Shown here: piece by piece, positions 55,801 through 64,000 of the stretch | How positions within the stretch are numbered: position 1 is the first letter of the stretch | Layout: every line of letters starts with the position of its first letter | Assembly (NCBI RefSeq): GCF_040702995.1 | Contig: NZ_CP159992.1 | Coordinates: 2,319,501-2,383,500 of the forward strand | Direction of reading: 5' to 3' | From: Paenibacillus sp. AN1007 | GTDB taxonomy: Bacteria > Bacillota > Bacilli > Paenibacillales > Paenibacillaceae | Length of the DNA stretch: 64,000 nt | Made by a program: the position numbers and the translations under genes | The notes under the pieces: model-generated | Seen by the model: only the letters and a program-made list of their open reading frames with translations | What the model was told of the DNA's origin: nothing | Databases searched by the model: none

Positions 55801-55915
55801 TTACAGGTTAATCCACATGATAAGATTATGCTCCTTTGTATGCATCTCATGACTGATTTTACCAATAAAAATGTAGAAATACAATGAAACGTAAGGATCT
55901 CCTTTAACGTAACTG
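55801..55915 (-). pseudogene. C-terminal protein fragment, family unclear
   Basis: The minus-strand frame reads VKGDPYVSLYFYIFIGKISH then EMHTKEHNLIMWINL and a stop at 55801. It resembles the end of a Nudix-type protein but is too short to be sure. No start is visible, and a terminator lies downstream. The rest of 55916-56120 shows nothing. Confidence 0.3.
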
Positions 55916-56120
55916 TTTTATTCTTTTTTAACTAAGGTTTCCATTAGCTAACGAAAGCCGCAGAGTTGACTTGAGATGATCAATATGATTTGGACACTGC
56001 AGCTCTTTCTCAAATTCCGTATCCCTATCTCTTGTATCAGCAATTTTTAGAAGAAATGTTCAATCTTTAATTCTAGAAAGTACAGCAAGGATGCAGCTGA
56101 TAATCCTGACCTTTGAAAAC

Positions 56121-56465
56121 TTACCGTCTTACATTCGTCAGTGTACTACCCCATTCACCGACTGGTTCAAGCCAGCTTACGATTCTATCATCAATTAAAT
56201 TGGTGAGCAAACCTTCATACTCAGCACGATAAGGTTTGTTTAGTTCGTGTTGAATCCAACTTTCTTTTGTACCCTGCCAGATCTCATAGATGACAAGATC
56301 ATCCGGATGATCAAGATCATCGGAGACGATCGCATTGACAAAGGTAGCTTCACTCTTGAAGTTGCTAATCATTGCAAATAGACTTTCACGGAAAGCTTCT
56401 TTCTTACCAGGCTTAATTTTAAAACGTATATTGAGAATTATTTGATTGTTGTTTGTTGACATCAC
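56121..56465 (-). CDS. Antibiotic-biosynthesis-monooxygenase (ABM) fold protein
   Basis: 114 residues from GTG 56465 or ATG 56462 (AAGGAG upstream). The ferredoxin-like ABM fold is seen in ILNIRFKIKPGKKEAFRESL and YEIWQGTKESWIQHELNKPY. Members are small cofactor-poor monooxygenases or quinol-handling proteins. It lies 143 bases after an HxlR-type regulator on the same strand, a pairing typical of quinone/electrophile response systems (YodB-like). It is not linked to the NRPS cluster despite the family name. Confidence 0.85.
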   Translation of the reverse strand: MMSTNNNQIILNIRFKIKPGKKEAFRESLFAMISNFKSEATFVNAIVSDDLDHPDDLVIYEIWQGTKESWIQHELNKPYRAEYEGLLTNLIDDRIVSWLEPVGEWGSTLTNVRR

Positions 56466-56535
56466 TAAACACTCCTTTTATTAATTTTCATCCTGATCAC
56501 AAGTTTTATTATGTACTATGAAGTACGATTAAAAT

Positions 56536-56545
56536 AGTACGTACT
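56536..56545. promoter_or_regulatory. Probable HxlR operator
   Basis: The perfect palindrome AGTACGTACT, with further GTAC half-sites (GAAGTACG and TATGTACT) at 56505-56527, lies between the HxlR gene and the ABM gene. This is the layout of HxlR/YodB-family sites. Confidence 0.5.
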
Positions 56546-56608
56546 TTTAAGTTATATAGTAACTAAAAAGTAATAATTGTGATGAAGTACAGAATAAATA
56601 AAATTATT

Positions 56609-56977
56609 CTATTCTACATTTAATCTCCGATATTTATCCTTGATCCATGTTTTCTCTGCATAATCCTGCCCCCAATTACAAAGAGCTCGCAAAGTGGGTT
56701 CAAGTGACATGCCCATTTCTGTAATTGCATATTCCACTTTTGGTGGTACCTGGTTATACATTTTTCTTTTAATCAAATTATTACTCTCTAACTCCCTCAA
56801 TGACTGTACTAACATTTTCTGTGAAATTGAAGGTATGAGCCTTTTCAACTCACCGGTTCGTTTAGGTCCTTTTATTAAGTAATACAGAATTAGAGGTCTC
56901 CACTTTCCGCCAATGACATCTAACGTAATTTCCAGATCACAATAAACAGTTTTCAATTGAGAAACACCATCTCTCAT
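56609..56977 (-). CDS. HxlR-family transcriptional regulator
   Basis: 122 residues. Winged helix with VIGGKWRPLILYYLIKGPKR, TGELKRLIPSISQKMLVQSL, and the wing YNQVPPKVEYAITEMG. There is one Cys near the N-terminus (VYCDLEITL), the position of the redox-sensing Cys in YodB/HypR-type members, so thiol-stress sensing is plausible. It likely controls the ABM gene that follows. Confidence 0.88.
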   Translation of the reverse strand: MRDGVSQLKTVYCDLEITLDVIGGKWRPLILYYLIKGPKRTGELKRLIPSISQKMLVQSLRELESNNLIKRKMYNQVPPKVEYAITEMGMSLEPTLRALCNWGQDYAEKTWIKDKYRRLNVE

Positions 56978-57034
56978 TTAATTTTCATTATTATAGTACA
57001 CTTCTGGTGGAACAACGCAACTGATCCTCCTATC

Positions 57035-57060
57035 AAAAAAGCAGCTCCGTCAGGAGCTGC
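57035..57060 (-). terminator. Terminator of the GH43 gene
   Basis: GCAGCTCC, loop TGAC, GGAGCTGC followed by TTTTTT on the minus strand, 52 bases past the stop. Confidence 0.85.
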
Positions 57061-57111
57061 CTCATGTTATGCTTTATCTTGTAATCTAATCTGTTTCCGC
57101 TAACCGCCAGC

Positions 57112-58122
57112 TTACTCGGCATCCGGATAAGGATTGATCTTCTGGATCGTTCCGTCTTCGTTGTATTTCAGCTCGGAATATTTAACGCAGCGCTTGTGGT
57201 TGACGCCTTCCGACAGGGAGCTGTCGTGATAGAACAGATACCACTTGTCTTCAACCTGCACAATGGAGTGGTGGGTTGTCCAGCCGATAACCGGAGAGAG
57301 AATTTCACCTTTGAACGTGAATGGTCCCATCGGGTTCTTGCCGATCGCATATACGAGCTTATGCGTCGTTCCCGTAGAGTAGGACAGGTAGTAATAGCCG
57401 TTATATTTATGCACCCATGGGCCTTCAAAATATCTCCGGTCCTCATCCCCGGCCAGAATCGGATTTCCGTCTTCATCGACAATCGATATCTCGGCAGGTT
57501 TGTCCTGGAAGGAGAGCATGTCGTCGCTAAGCAGTGCAGCTTGGGGTCCAAGCGCCGGCTGGTCAGGAGCCGGTCCTTCTGCATCCGGAACGAAGCTCCC
57601 GGTCTGCCATTTCTCCAACTGGCCGCCCCAGAGTCCGCCGAAATAGATGTATGACTGATTGTCATCATCCACCAGTACGGCCGGATCGATACTGAAGCTG
57701 CCTTCCATATAATTCGGCTGCGGCTTGAACGGGCCTGCCGGAGAGTCTGATACCGCCACACCCAGACGGAAGATGCCGTCATGATCCCGTGCCGGGAAGA
57801 ACAGGTAGTAGGTATTGTTCTTATAAGCGGCATCCGGGGCCCAGAGCTGCTTAGAGGCCCATGGAATATCTCTCAGATGTAGCGCTTCGCCGTGATCGAC
57901 CACCGGGGAATTGATGTTGTCCATCGAGAGGACATGATAGTCTTCCATTTTATACTGGTCGCCATTATCGTTGCTCGGCTCGTCATGATCGAGGTCATGG
58001 GAAGGATAGATGTAGATTTTGCCCTCGTAGACATGGGCGGATGGGTCCGCAGTGAAGATGTGGGTTACGAGCGGCTGGTGGGGCTTAGGTAGTTGTTGTT
58101 GTTGTTGTTGTTGTTGATTCAT
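57112..58122 (-). CDS. GH43-family glycosidase with N-terminal poly-Gln
   Basis: 336 residues, no signal peptide, so probably cytosolic. Catalytic residues of the five-bladed propeller: Asp in FTADPSAHVYEGKIY (base), Asp in SIDPAVLVDDD (pKa modulator), Glu in YFEGPWVHKYNG (acid). Probable beta-xylosidase or arabinofuranosidase. Residues 3-10 are Gln from a CAA triplet run. GC content is visibly higher than that of the neighbours. It overlaps the stop of a deleted GH43 pseudogene (ATGA) and shares its cre-controlled leader, so the pair was an operon. AAAGGAGAT precedes the ATG. Confidence 0.9.
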   Translation of the reverse strand: MNQQQQQQQQLPKPHQPLVTHIFTADPSAHVYEGKIYIYPSHDLDHDEPSNDNGDQYKMEDYHVLSMDNINSPVVDHGEALHLRDIPWASKQLWAPDAAYKNNTYYLFFPARDHDGIFRLGVAVSDSPAGPFKPQPNYMEGSFSIDPAVLVDDDNQSYIYFGGLWGGQLEKWQTGSFVPDAEGPAPDQPALGPQAALLSDDMLSFQDKPAEISIVDEDGNPILAGDEDRRYFEGPWVHKYNGYYYLSYSTGTTHKLVYAIGKNPMGPFTFKGEILSPVIGWTTHHSIVQVEDKWYLFYHDSSLSEGVNHKRCVKYSELKYNEDGTIQKINPYPDAE

Positions 58123-58452
58123 AAGGCATCTCCTTTGGTATTGGAATGATAGATTCCTTCATAGTAAGCAGGGCTGGCGTTCTCTGTACCGATGACGGAG
58201 GCGTGCAGCCCCAGGCAGACCCCGGTGAAGCTGAGGTGTTCAGCCGCGCCGTGAGTCCTGCATGTTCTCCTTCAGTTTCGGGCGTGAAGTTCAGGCTTAA
58301 GCCCTTCTCCATCCGGTGATGCTGCCGGCTGAGGTGCGTGAACATGTGAGGCACTTCATCGTCCAGCATGTAGGTATTCCCGCACTCGGTCCAGGAATAG
58401 TGCTCAAATATCGGGCGATTACGGGATTACGGTAAAACTTTGAATGCATCGT
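58119..58452 (-). pseudogene. Internally deleted GH43 beta-xylosidase
   Basis: From ATG 58452 (AGAGGAAGG upstream) the frame begins MHSKFYRNPVIARY, the usual GH43 start. It then jumps in another frame to YMLDDEVPHMFTHLSRQHHR, MEKGLSLNFTPETEGEHAGL, and after a second shift TGVCLGLHASVIGTENAS up to the stop overlapping the next ATG. The latter parts match the C-terminal beta-sandwich of larger GH43 xylosidases, so the whole catalytic propeller was lost by deletion. Confidence 0.65.
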
Positions 58453-58471
58453 ACCCTTCCTCTGAACTCAA

Positions 58472-58485
58472 AGCAAGCGTTTACA
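58472..58485 (-). promoter_or_regulatory. cre (CcpA) site before the GH43 genes
   Basis: AGCAAGCGTTTACA (minus strand TGTAAACGCTTGCT) matches 12 of 14 consensus positions by hand, 20 bases before the pseudogene start. Confidence 0.6.
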
Positions 58486-58579
58486 ATCTTTAATGTTATT
58501 GTACAAGCCCCGATTGTTCTTTCCTATACTCATACTAAAGATCTTCCCCCATAAAAATGTACAATTCCCGCCTATCCCA

Positions 58580-58797
58580 TTATACTGGAAATATACACCT
58601 ATTGCTCGCGTTTTGCTTACTCGGGTGGACATTATTTAATTGTGATTGTACATTCCAATTCTCAGGAGGTTTTCTGCCTTCTGAAAACCAGTTATAACCA
58701 TTGTTTATCCAAACTTCTCTCCACATTCGAAATGATTCCTCATTAGTGCAAAACTTCAGAACATCCTTATTAATGGATGAGTCAGCGGATATAGGTT
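58580..58797 (-). pseudogene. Trp-rich protein fragment without a start codon
   Basis: The minus-strand frame reads INKDVLKFCTNEESFRMWRE, VWINNGYNWFSEGRKPPENW, NVQSQLNNVHPSKQNAS and a stop at 58580. Composition is strongly protein-like (five Trp) but there is no ATG/GTG/TTG with an RBS, and a TGA closes the frame upstream. I do not recognise the family. Confidence 0.4.
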
Positions 58798-58893
58798 CGT
58801 TGACTCATCCTGTAATTTTGCAATAATAAACTCGTCCGCAATAACGCCATGCCATTTAATTCATTACGCATCTCTGTATCAGCATTAACATCA

Positions 58894-61191
58894 TCAAGAA
58901 TGATTCTTTTGTTTCTTATTATAGTACGTCTCCATCACTTGATAAATAGATTCGCTTTTGATGGGTTTACTAATGTAATCATCCATTCCTGCCTTCAAGC
59001 ATCGTTCCCTATCCCCTCTTAGAGCATTTGCAGTCACTGCAACAATATATGGACCGTCTTCAGAAGATCGATTCTCTTTGAGGGCTTGAGTCACTTCAAA
59101 CCCATTCAATTTAGGCATATGCACATCCATAAACACAATATCGTATGCATTTCTCTCAGCAGCCTCTAAAGCTTCTTTTCCGTCCACGACATGATCTACG
59201 AAGTGTCCCTTTTTTTCAATCATTTTACTAAGGACAAGCCGATTCATTTCATTATCCTCAGCAATCAAAATATGGAGAGGGGTGTCTTTGTTAATAGTCT
59301 GAGAGAACTCTATGCGTTGGCCAACTTCTTCATTGTTCATTTTAAAGCATGCCGTGAATATAAACGTTGTGCCAGGTTCATCTGAATCCTCAATCCATAT
59401 ATCTCCATGCATGAGTTCTATCAATTTTTTGCTGATTGCCAGTCCCAATCCCGTTCCTTGCGTTTTGCGGGTCATAAAGTTGTCCAATTGGTAGAATGGC
59501 TCAAATAATTGCGGTCTTTTCTCTGCTGGAATCCCCACACCTGTATCTTTGACTTTAAACTTGAGAACCACGTTTTCATCACACTGCTCTTTAACAAGTA
59601 CTTGAATTTCTATGCTGCCTTCGAGAGTAAACTTCACAGCGTTACCGATGATATTAGTAAGTACTTGTTTTAAACGAGAGGCATCACCATAAAGCGGAAT
59701 GGGAAGCGCCTCATCCAAACAAATCCGAATATCTAACTTCTTTTCACGGATCAAAGGTTTTACGATTTGCACCGTTTCTGTCACGATTTCCTCAAGATCA
59801 AAAGGATCAACTGCTAAATCGGTTTTTCCAGACTCGATCTTAGAAAAATCAAGGATATCATTGATAATCGTAAGCAGGGAGTCACCACTCTTTTGGATAA
59901 TCTGAATATATTCCTTTTGCTCCCCGCTCAGTCCCGGAGTATCTAGAAGAAGATCTGTCATTCCGATTACACCATTCATAGGTGTTCGTATTTCATGGCT
60001 CATCATCGCCAAAAAATCACTTTTCGCCTGATTCATCCTTTCAGCTGTTTCTTTGGCAATGAGAAGCTTTTTCTGTTCTGTAATGTCCTTGGCGATTAAA
60101 TAGTAACCGACATTGACATTGTTAATAATAATTGGAGCAAGTGTTGCCAGTACTTCGGTCTCACGGCCATCTTTGTGCAAAACAGCATTCATTTTCTTCT
60201 CAGCCAAACCATAGTGACTCCGTAGAATGAGGCCTAGATTACCGGCTCCAATAAATCTTCCTATACTTTTCCCAACCATCTCGTTTACTGCATAACCAGT
60301 CATTTTTACTGCTGCAGGATTAGCGTTTATAATGTTTCCACTCATGTCGAATGAAATAATCGCATCATGATTATACTTTTTGAGCGAGGTGTAACGTTCA
60401 ATGGTTTCTTGAAGCCTGAATTCGATCTGTTTCTGTTCGGTAATATCCTGAAGTACACCGTTTAACTCTATGGGCTCTTGATGCTCGTCATCAATGATCA
60501 GCCCACGTAATTGAATATATTTTTCTCTACCATTGGACCGAGCGCATTTAAATTCAAAAACAAAAGGGTCCCTTTGTTCTCTATCTCCTATTTTTTCTCG
60601 CAAAGATGCTGCATCCGCAGTACTCATTACTTTATAGATATCTTTTGCGCAATAATATTTGTTCGTGCGGTCAAGTTCAAAGATTTCCAATACCTGTTCA
60701 GAAATAGTGATCTGATCATGAACGACATCCCATTTCCAAGTTCCAATCTTCGCCAATCGTTCGGCATTTCTGCTAATGCCTTCACGGTGCGAAAGTTTCC
60801 GTTCAGATCGGATACGATCAGTGATATCTACCATAAAGCAAATGAAGTAATGGGGTTCAGAAGCTGTTTCATCACTGACTGGAGTTACATGAAATGAACA
60901 CCAGAATTCTTCGCCATTTTTTTTAATGCAGCGTCTTTCATAGATGTTATCTTTTACTTTGTTATCGAAAATTCCAGCTTCTTCAACATGATACTTCGAG
61001 GCATCCTCCGGATGTGTTAAATCCTGGAAGTTTATTTTCATCAGTTCTTCACAAGTGAAACCGGTCATACGGCAAAAAGCAGGATTCACTTTCAGCCAAT
61101 TTCCTGCCGGAGATATCAGAGCAACTCCAATCGGTGTTTGATTGTATATTTGCTCGAAGCATTCATGATGATTAACCTGCTGAACCTGCAT
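58894..61191 (-). CDS. PAS-containing hybrid sensor histidine kinase with receiver domain
   Basis: 765 residues, soluble. Three PAS/PAC units (about 8-130, 145-255, 262-375; NPAFCRMTGFTCEEL, GTWKWDVVHDQITIS, NANPAAVKMTGYAVNEM). HisKA with the phospho-His in MMSHEIRTPMNGVIGM near 400. HATPase with N box NIIGNAVKFT, G1 DTGVGIP and G2 GTGLGLAI. C-terminal receiver (about 640-760) with phospho-Asp in DIVFMDVHMPKLNGFEV and Lys in YISKPIKSES. There is no separate response regulator nearby, so it probably signals through a phosphotransfer protein or its own receiver. The signal is unknown. Confidence 0.92.
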   Translation of the reverse strand: MQVQQVNHHECFEQIYNQTPIGVALISPAGNWLKVNPAFCRMTGFTCEELMKINFQDLTHPEDASKYHVEEAGIFDNKVKDNIYERRCIKKNGEEFWCSFHVTPVSDETASEPHYFICFMVDITDRIRSERKLSHREGISRNAERLAKIGTWKWDVVHDQITISEQVLEIFELDRTNKYYCAKDIYKVMSTADAASLREKIGDREQRDPFVFEFKCARSNGREKYIQLRGLIIDDEHQEPIELNGVLQDITEQKQIEFRLQETIERYTSLKKYNHDAIISFDMSGNIINANPAAVKMTGYAVNEMVGKSIGRFIGAGNLGLILRSHYGLAEKKMNAVLHKDGRETEVLATLAPIIINNVNVGYYLIAKDITEQKKLLIAKETAERMNQAKSDFLAMMSHEIRTPMNGVIGMTDLLLDTPGLSGEQKEYIQIIQKSGDSLLTIINDILDFSKIESGKTDLAVDPFDLEEIVTETVQIVKPLIREKKLDIRICLDEALPIPLYGDASRLKQVLTNIIGNAVKFTLEGSIEIQVLVKEQCDENVVLKFKVKDTGVGIPAEKRPQLFEPFYQLDNFMTRKTQGTGLGLAISKKLIELMHGDIWIEDSDEPGTTFIFTACFKMNNEEVGQRIEFSQTINKDTPLHILIAEDNEMNRLVLSKMIEKKGHFVDHVVDGKEALEAAERNAYDIVFMDVHMPKLNGFEVTQALKENRSSEDGPYIVAVTANALRGDRERCLKAGMDDYISKPIKSESIYQVMETYYNKKQKNHS

Positions 61192-61376
61192 TGAGAGCTC
61201 TCTCCCCTACACTTCATTTTATGATATAGAGTCGCTTTTCATAAAAACATCATTCTTTGTAAATCGAATGAACACGTAATAACCCATTTTTGAGATATTC
61301 GACTATATTCTACTCTTCAAATTTACCACAAAAAGTATAGGTCCATATATAATTATGCTATAAATATATCAAATAA

Positions 61377-61409
61377 AGGCAGTGGATTATGACGATCCTC
61401 CACTGCCTC
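61377..61409. terminator. Hairpin terminator
   Basis: AGGCAGTGGA and TCCACTGCCT with a 13-base loop, followed by a T-rich run on the plus strand. The rest of 61192-61720 shows no gene. Confidence 0.6.
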
Positions 61410-61726
61410 TTTTGGTTTTCTTCTTTATTTTTTTATACTATCGTTCCCTTCTGAAAAAAAAATTCTATTTACCAAAGGTAGATGCAGGTAATTATAATTT
61501 TCAAACGTAATAAACTATTCGGATTTGGATCACGGCTCAATGCCCCTCTGTGGAACGCAACACAGCAAACGCATATGGATAACGAAATCTTAATATTCAA
61601 CAGATTTGAGATTCATCCGAGCGTACTTGTGTGTTCCGAACAGGTTCTAAAAGTGGACTAATGCTGTTTTAAGAGAAATATGAAAGGGTGCCCTAATGAA
61701 AGAGCACTCCCGAATATCAAAATGAA

Positions 61727-61780
61727 TTAGAGTGTCAGACCGCCATCAACTACGACGACTAAACCTGTCACACAGCTTAG
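61727..61780 (-). pseudogene. C-terminal scrap of a short-chain dehydrogenase
   Basis: The minus-strand frame CVTGLVVVVDGGLTL-stop matches the usual SDR ending (TGQxxxVDGG). Nothing of the rest of the gene is seen. Confidence 0.5.
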
Positions 61781-61864
61781 TCGACCTCAACCTATTTCGG
61801 CCGGCCTTAACCTTCGACGTGTATCATTTTAAAAGTTCACTGGAATACGCTTTAATTCATGATC

Positions 61865-62026
61865 TTAAGTCATCAATACTTCGTCTTTCAACATATCCGT
61901 GACGTATTCAAAAATAAGTCTAAGCGGAATTCCTAAGGCATTTTGAGGAGGAGAATCCCGGAATGTCAAAGGGATGCTCGTTAGGTCCCACGCATCGGGT
62001 AAAAAAGTGAAATACCCCGTATCTTC
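61865..62026 (-). other. In-frame open extension after the GPH symporter stop
   Basis: After the TAG that ends the symporter, the same frame continues for 53 codons (EDTGYFTFLPDAWDLTSIPL, TFRDSPPQNALGIPLRLIFE, YVTDMLKDEVLMT) to TAA at 61865. The reading is protein-like. It may be the end of a deleted neighbour fused by chance. Family not recognised. Confidence 0.3.
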
Positions 62027-63454
62027 CTAAGAATTCGAGCGTTCTTCCAGTTCTTTTACTATTTGAGGATACTTCTCATCCAAATCGTACTTGCGCAAGC
62101 AGATATACGTAAGAACGAATATCACCAAAGGAAGATATACCGTCAGAACCAGGATGCTGGTAATCGCTGAACTCGCCTGCGTTGCTAACGTTCCGTCGTA
62201 GCTGCCCATGGCAAGAATCCAGCCGATCATCGCGGCAGCCAGGCCCATACCAATTTTAACGCCAAAACTGTTTGCGCTGTTGACCATTCCAACTAACCGT
62301 TTACCTGTTTTCCATTCACCGTATTCCACGGTGTTGTTCACCAACACCCCGCCCACAGCCATCATAGGAATGGTTGCCAGTGTGGCGATCCCGCCTAGTA
62401 CTAAAGCAGCTATAAAGTTATATGGCATGAAGCAGCGAATAAGTGATGAAACGATACCAAGAATCATACCTATCCGTGCAGTTCTGGTAAGTCCGAACTT
62501 CTTGATCATGGGTCCTACCATAACAAAACCTAAAAATACCGGTACCAATCCAACTGCTCCCATGACTCCTATCAGATCCTCATTTCCAAGAATATACTTG
62601 GTGTAATAGATTCCTGTTGAACCGTTAAGCGTATACAACATGTTGATCAATAACTGAGCAAACAGCATGATGACCCAGTATTTGTTCTGGAATAAAAGCT
62701 TGATGCTTTCCCAAAAGGGGATGTTATCGCTTTCAATAATACTTACGCCAGCATTGTTTTCTTTGGAAGCTAAGAAGGTCAGAATCAAGGAAACGAAGGA
62801 CACCATACCCAATACAACCGCAACGATGATCCATGCTTTTTGATTCCCACCAAGCATATTGGTTATTGGAATTAATGCGATCGAGATAATCATCCCGATA
62901 ATATATCCAAAGATGGTTCGGGTAAGTCCCATTTTACCGCGTTCTTCTACACTTTTGGTACGAATAGAAATCATACTTCCGAAAGGGATCGCAATTCCCG
63001 TATACACAATGGCTGAAGCAAAGGCAACGGTAGCTAAAGCATAGACGGTTTTTACGGTTGATGATGCCTCAGCGGGCACTGTAAACAGTAAGATGATCGA
63101 TACCATTGCGGGTAAAGCCATCCAAAGAAACCAAGGTCTAGCCTTTCCATATTTGGATTTTGTCGCATCAACGATTCTACCCATCAGCAAGTCTGCTATT
63201 GCATTAATAAATTTGGTGATGAGCATAATCGTACCCACTGTGGCAGCTGCAATACCTACCTTGTCTGTATAAAAGTAAGTTAACATCCCGATTAGTCCGC
63301 TGATGGAGTTTAAAGCAACTTGCGCTACTCCGTCGCCTAAGTAATGGTGAGGACGCATTGTTTTCTGTATTCCTTGGGCATCAAGACCTAATGCCTTGGA
63401 CTTTTTACTTCCCTTTTCAACTGGTGGATTAAGGATTTCTCGCTCTGTTTTCAT
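62027..63454 (-). CDS. GPH-family sugar:cation symporter
   Basis: 475 residues with about 12 membrane helices. The family signature is visible in YLGDGVAQVALNSISGLIGM (TM1), INAIADLLMGRIVDATKSKY GK-type loop and VEYGEWKTGKRLVGMVNSAN. It imports glycosides, pentosides or hexuronides with a cation. A cre site is 30-43 bases upstream. It lies 3' of a probable rhamnosidase gene on the same strand and follows its terminator, so it has its own promoter. Rhamnoside or xyloside uptake is likely. Confidence 0.92.
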   Translation of the reverse strand: MKTEREILNPPVEKGSKKSKALGLDAQGIQKTMRPHHYLGDGVAQVALNSISGLIGMLTYFYTDKVGIAAATVGTIMLITKFINAIADLLMGRIVDATKSKYGKARPWFLWMALPAMVSIILLFTVPAEASSTVKTVYALATVAFASAIVYTGIAIPFGSMISIRTKSVEERGKMGLTRTIFGYIIGMIISIALIPITNMLGGNQKAWIIVAVVLGMVSFVSLILTFLASKENNAGVSIIESDNIPFWESIKLLFQNKYWVIMLFAQLLINMLYTLNGSTGIYYTKYILGNEDLIGVMGAVGLVPVFLGFVMVGPMIKKFGLTRTARIGMILGIVSSLIRCFMPYNFIAALVLGGIATLATIPMMAVGGVLVNNTVEYGEWKTGKRLVGMVNSANSFGVKIGMGLAAAMIGWILAMGSYDGTLATQASSAITSILVLTVYLPLVIFVLTYICLRKYDLDEKYPQIVKELEERSNS

Positions 63455-63483
63455 GGTTGTTCCCCCTTATTTCATTCGCCCCA

Positions 63484-63497
63484 TGGTATCGCTTTCA
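63484..63497 (-). promoter_or_regulatory. cre (CcpA) site before the GPH symporter
   Basis: Minus strand TGAAAGCGATACCA matches 12 of 14 consensus positions by hand. Confidence 0.55.
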
Positions 63498-63629
63498 AAC
63501 ATAATTTTAGTCCTCTTCGAATTATAAATATGGTAACATAATTATTTTTTTAGTAATTTTATATTGAGCTCAGTATTTTTTAATGTGCTTTTTATGACGT
63601 TCTTCAAAACAGAATTTTGTAATACAAAA

Positions 63630-63658
63630 AGGCGCTGCTCGTTCTGTGCAGCACCTTC
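63630..63658 (-). terminator. Terminator of the rhamnosidase-like gene
   Basis: AAGGTGCTGC, loop, GCAGCGCCTTTTT on the minus strand, about 20 bases past the stop. Confidence 0.8.
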
Positions 63659-63678
63659 TAAATTCAACCCTTTCCTCT

Positions 63679-64000
63679 TCACGCCTTGGAGGCATTGAGT
63701 ATTTGAATGACGCTTCTAAATAACTGTTCAGTCTCCGGCGGAGTATTGGCCAGCATTTCGCTTACAGAAAAATCATAAGCATATTGGATCATTGGGTGAT
63801 CCAGCATACCGGGAGCGTGCTCGTTTAACATTTGAACTGCTGCGGGCTCTTCCACAATCTCTTTGAGTGTGGAGTCCATTGTAAACCGTTCTCTTTCGAG
63901 ACTCGTTTCCGTCGCATATTCGAAACGGTATGATCCGGAACCAACCTCCAGAGGCACTGGTTTCTCAGGCAGTTCGATAATGGCTGTTGTATTTGCTGGT
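63679..64000 (-). CDS. C-terminal end of a probable alpha-L-rhamnosidase-like glycosidase (5' part outside window)
   Basis: The frame is open to the right edge. It reads PANTTAIIELPEKPVPLEVG then SGSYRFEYATE, the C-terminal beta-sandwich ending common in GH78 rhamnosidases (PxxTTAxxxLP ... EVGSGxYxFE). About 75 further residues follow (MLNEHAPGMLDHPMIQYAYD, TPPETEQLFRSVIQIL) that look like a small helical appendage. The catalytic domain is not visible, so the family is inferred. Confidence 0.65.
   Translation of the reverse strand, partial: PANTTAIIELPEKPVPLEVGSGSYRFEYATETSLERERFTMDSTLKEIVEEPAAVQMLNEHAPGMLDHPMIQYAYDFSVSEMLANTPPETEQLFRSVIQILNASKA

Noticed and set aside
56121..56465. ABM monooxygenase as a tailoring enzyme of the NRPS/PKS product
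   Set aside because: It is 31 kb away and paired with its own HxlR regulator. The family name does not imply a role in antibiotic synthesis.
58085..58369. A minus-strand frame ending in a run of nine Thr
   Set aside because: The Thr run is the CAA microsatellite read in another frame. The useful part belongs to the deleted GH43 pseudogene.
1..64000. tRNA or rRNA genes, prophage, or IS transposases
   Set aside because: None recognised on reading both strands. No transposase motifs were seen near the repeats.

Overview
The window looks like chromosome from a Paenibacillus-type, spore-forming, low-to-mid GC Firmicute. The evidence is an H-type small acid-soluble spore protein gene, a T-box leader, CcpA-type catabolite sites before carbohydrate genes, strong Shine-Dalgarno sequences with frequent GTG/TTG starts, several GH43-type glycosidases with CUT1 and GPH sugar transporters, and a very large NRPS operon. 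Almost all genes are on the minus strand.

Region 1 (1-24.8 kb) is the distal-to-proximal sequence of one minus-strand assembly-line operon, read right to left. It encodes NRPS C-A-T-C (20203-24729), NRPS [half C]-A-T-C-A-T-C-A-T (11239-20187), a small GNAT acetyltransferase (10703-11212), and a hybrid PKS/NRPS KS-KR-ACP-C-A-T-C-A-T-C... (<1-10679) that runs off the left edge. The PKS module has no acyltransferase domain, so it is of the trans-AT kind. By hand-aligned binding-pocket codes the A domains suggest Gly-like, Thr, Gly-like, Orn, an aliphatic residue and Lys, with one reduced malonyl extension after Orn. That points to a cationic polyketide-peptide I cannot match to a known product. 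Chain release, the AT and any exporter lie outside the window. Immediately upstream are decayed pieces of a Bce-type peptide-sensing and detoxification module.

Region 2 (25.7-31.3 kb) is a sugar-uptake operon (binding protein, two permeases, frameshifted GH43) with a broken LacI-like regulator. Region 3 (31.3-34.0 kb) is an arsenic operon arsR-arsB-arsC with a frameshifted phosphatase. Region 4 (34.4-43.7 kb) holds a secreted histidine-phosphatase-like protein, a DUF421 membrane protein, a broken PAP2 protein, a MerR-controlled DHA2 efflux pump with a textbook 19-bp spacer promoter, sspH, and a putative six-hairpin glycosidase divergent from an AraC regulator.

Region 5 (43.9-48.9 kb) is an envelope cluster: a YkyA-like lipoprotein, a polysaccharide deacetylase and a GC-richer ECF sigma/anti-sigma/secreted-protein operon, with the remains of a duplicate sigma locus beside it. 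Region 6 (49.2-57.0 kb) carries a frameshifted DsbA-like gene, two Rossmann oxidoreductases with a TetR regulator, a T-box-controlled short alanyl-tRNA synthetase paralogue, a P-loop protein, and an HxlR/monooxygenase pair. Region 7 (57.1-64 kb) has GH43 genes (one intact, one deleted), a PAS hybrid histidine kinase, a GPH symporter and the end of a probable rhamnosidase.

Two genome-scale features stand out. Seven copies of a dispersed intergenic element (about 90-170 bp, two hairpins, one with compensatory changes) all lie in the same orientation just downstream of minus-strand genes. The non-NRPS part also carries an unusual load of frameshifted or deleted genes, while the 24-kb NRPS operon is fully open.
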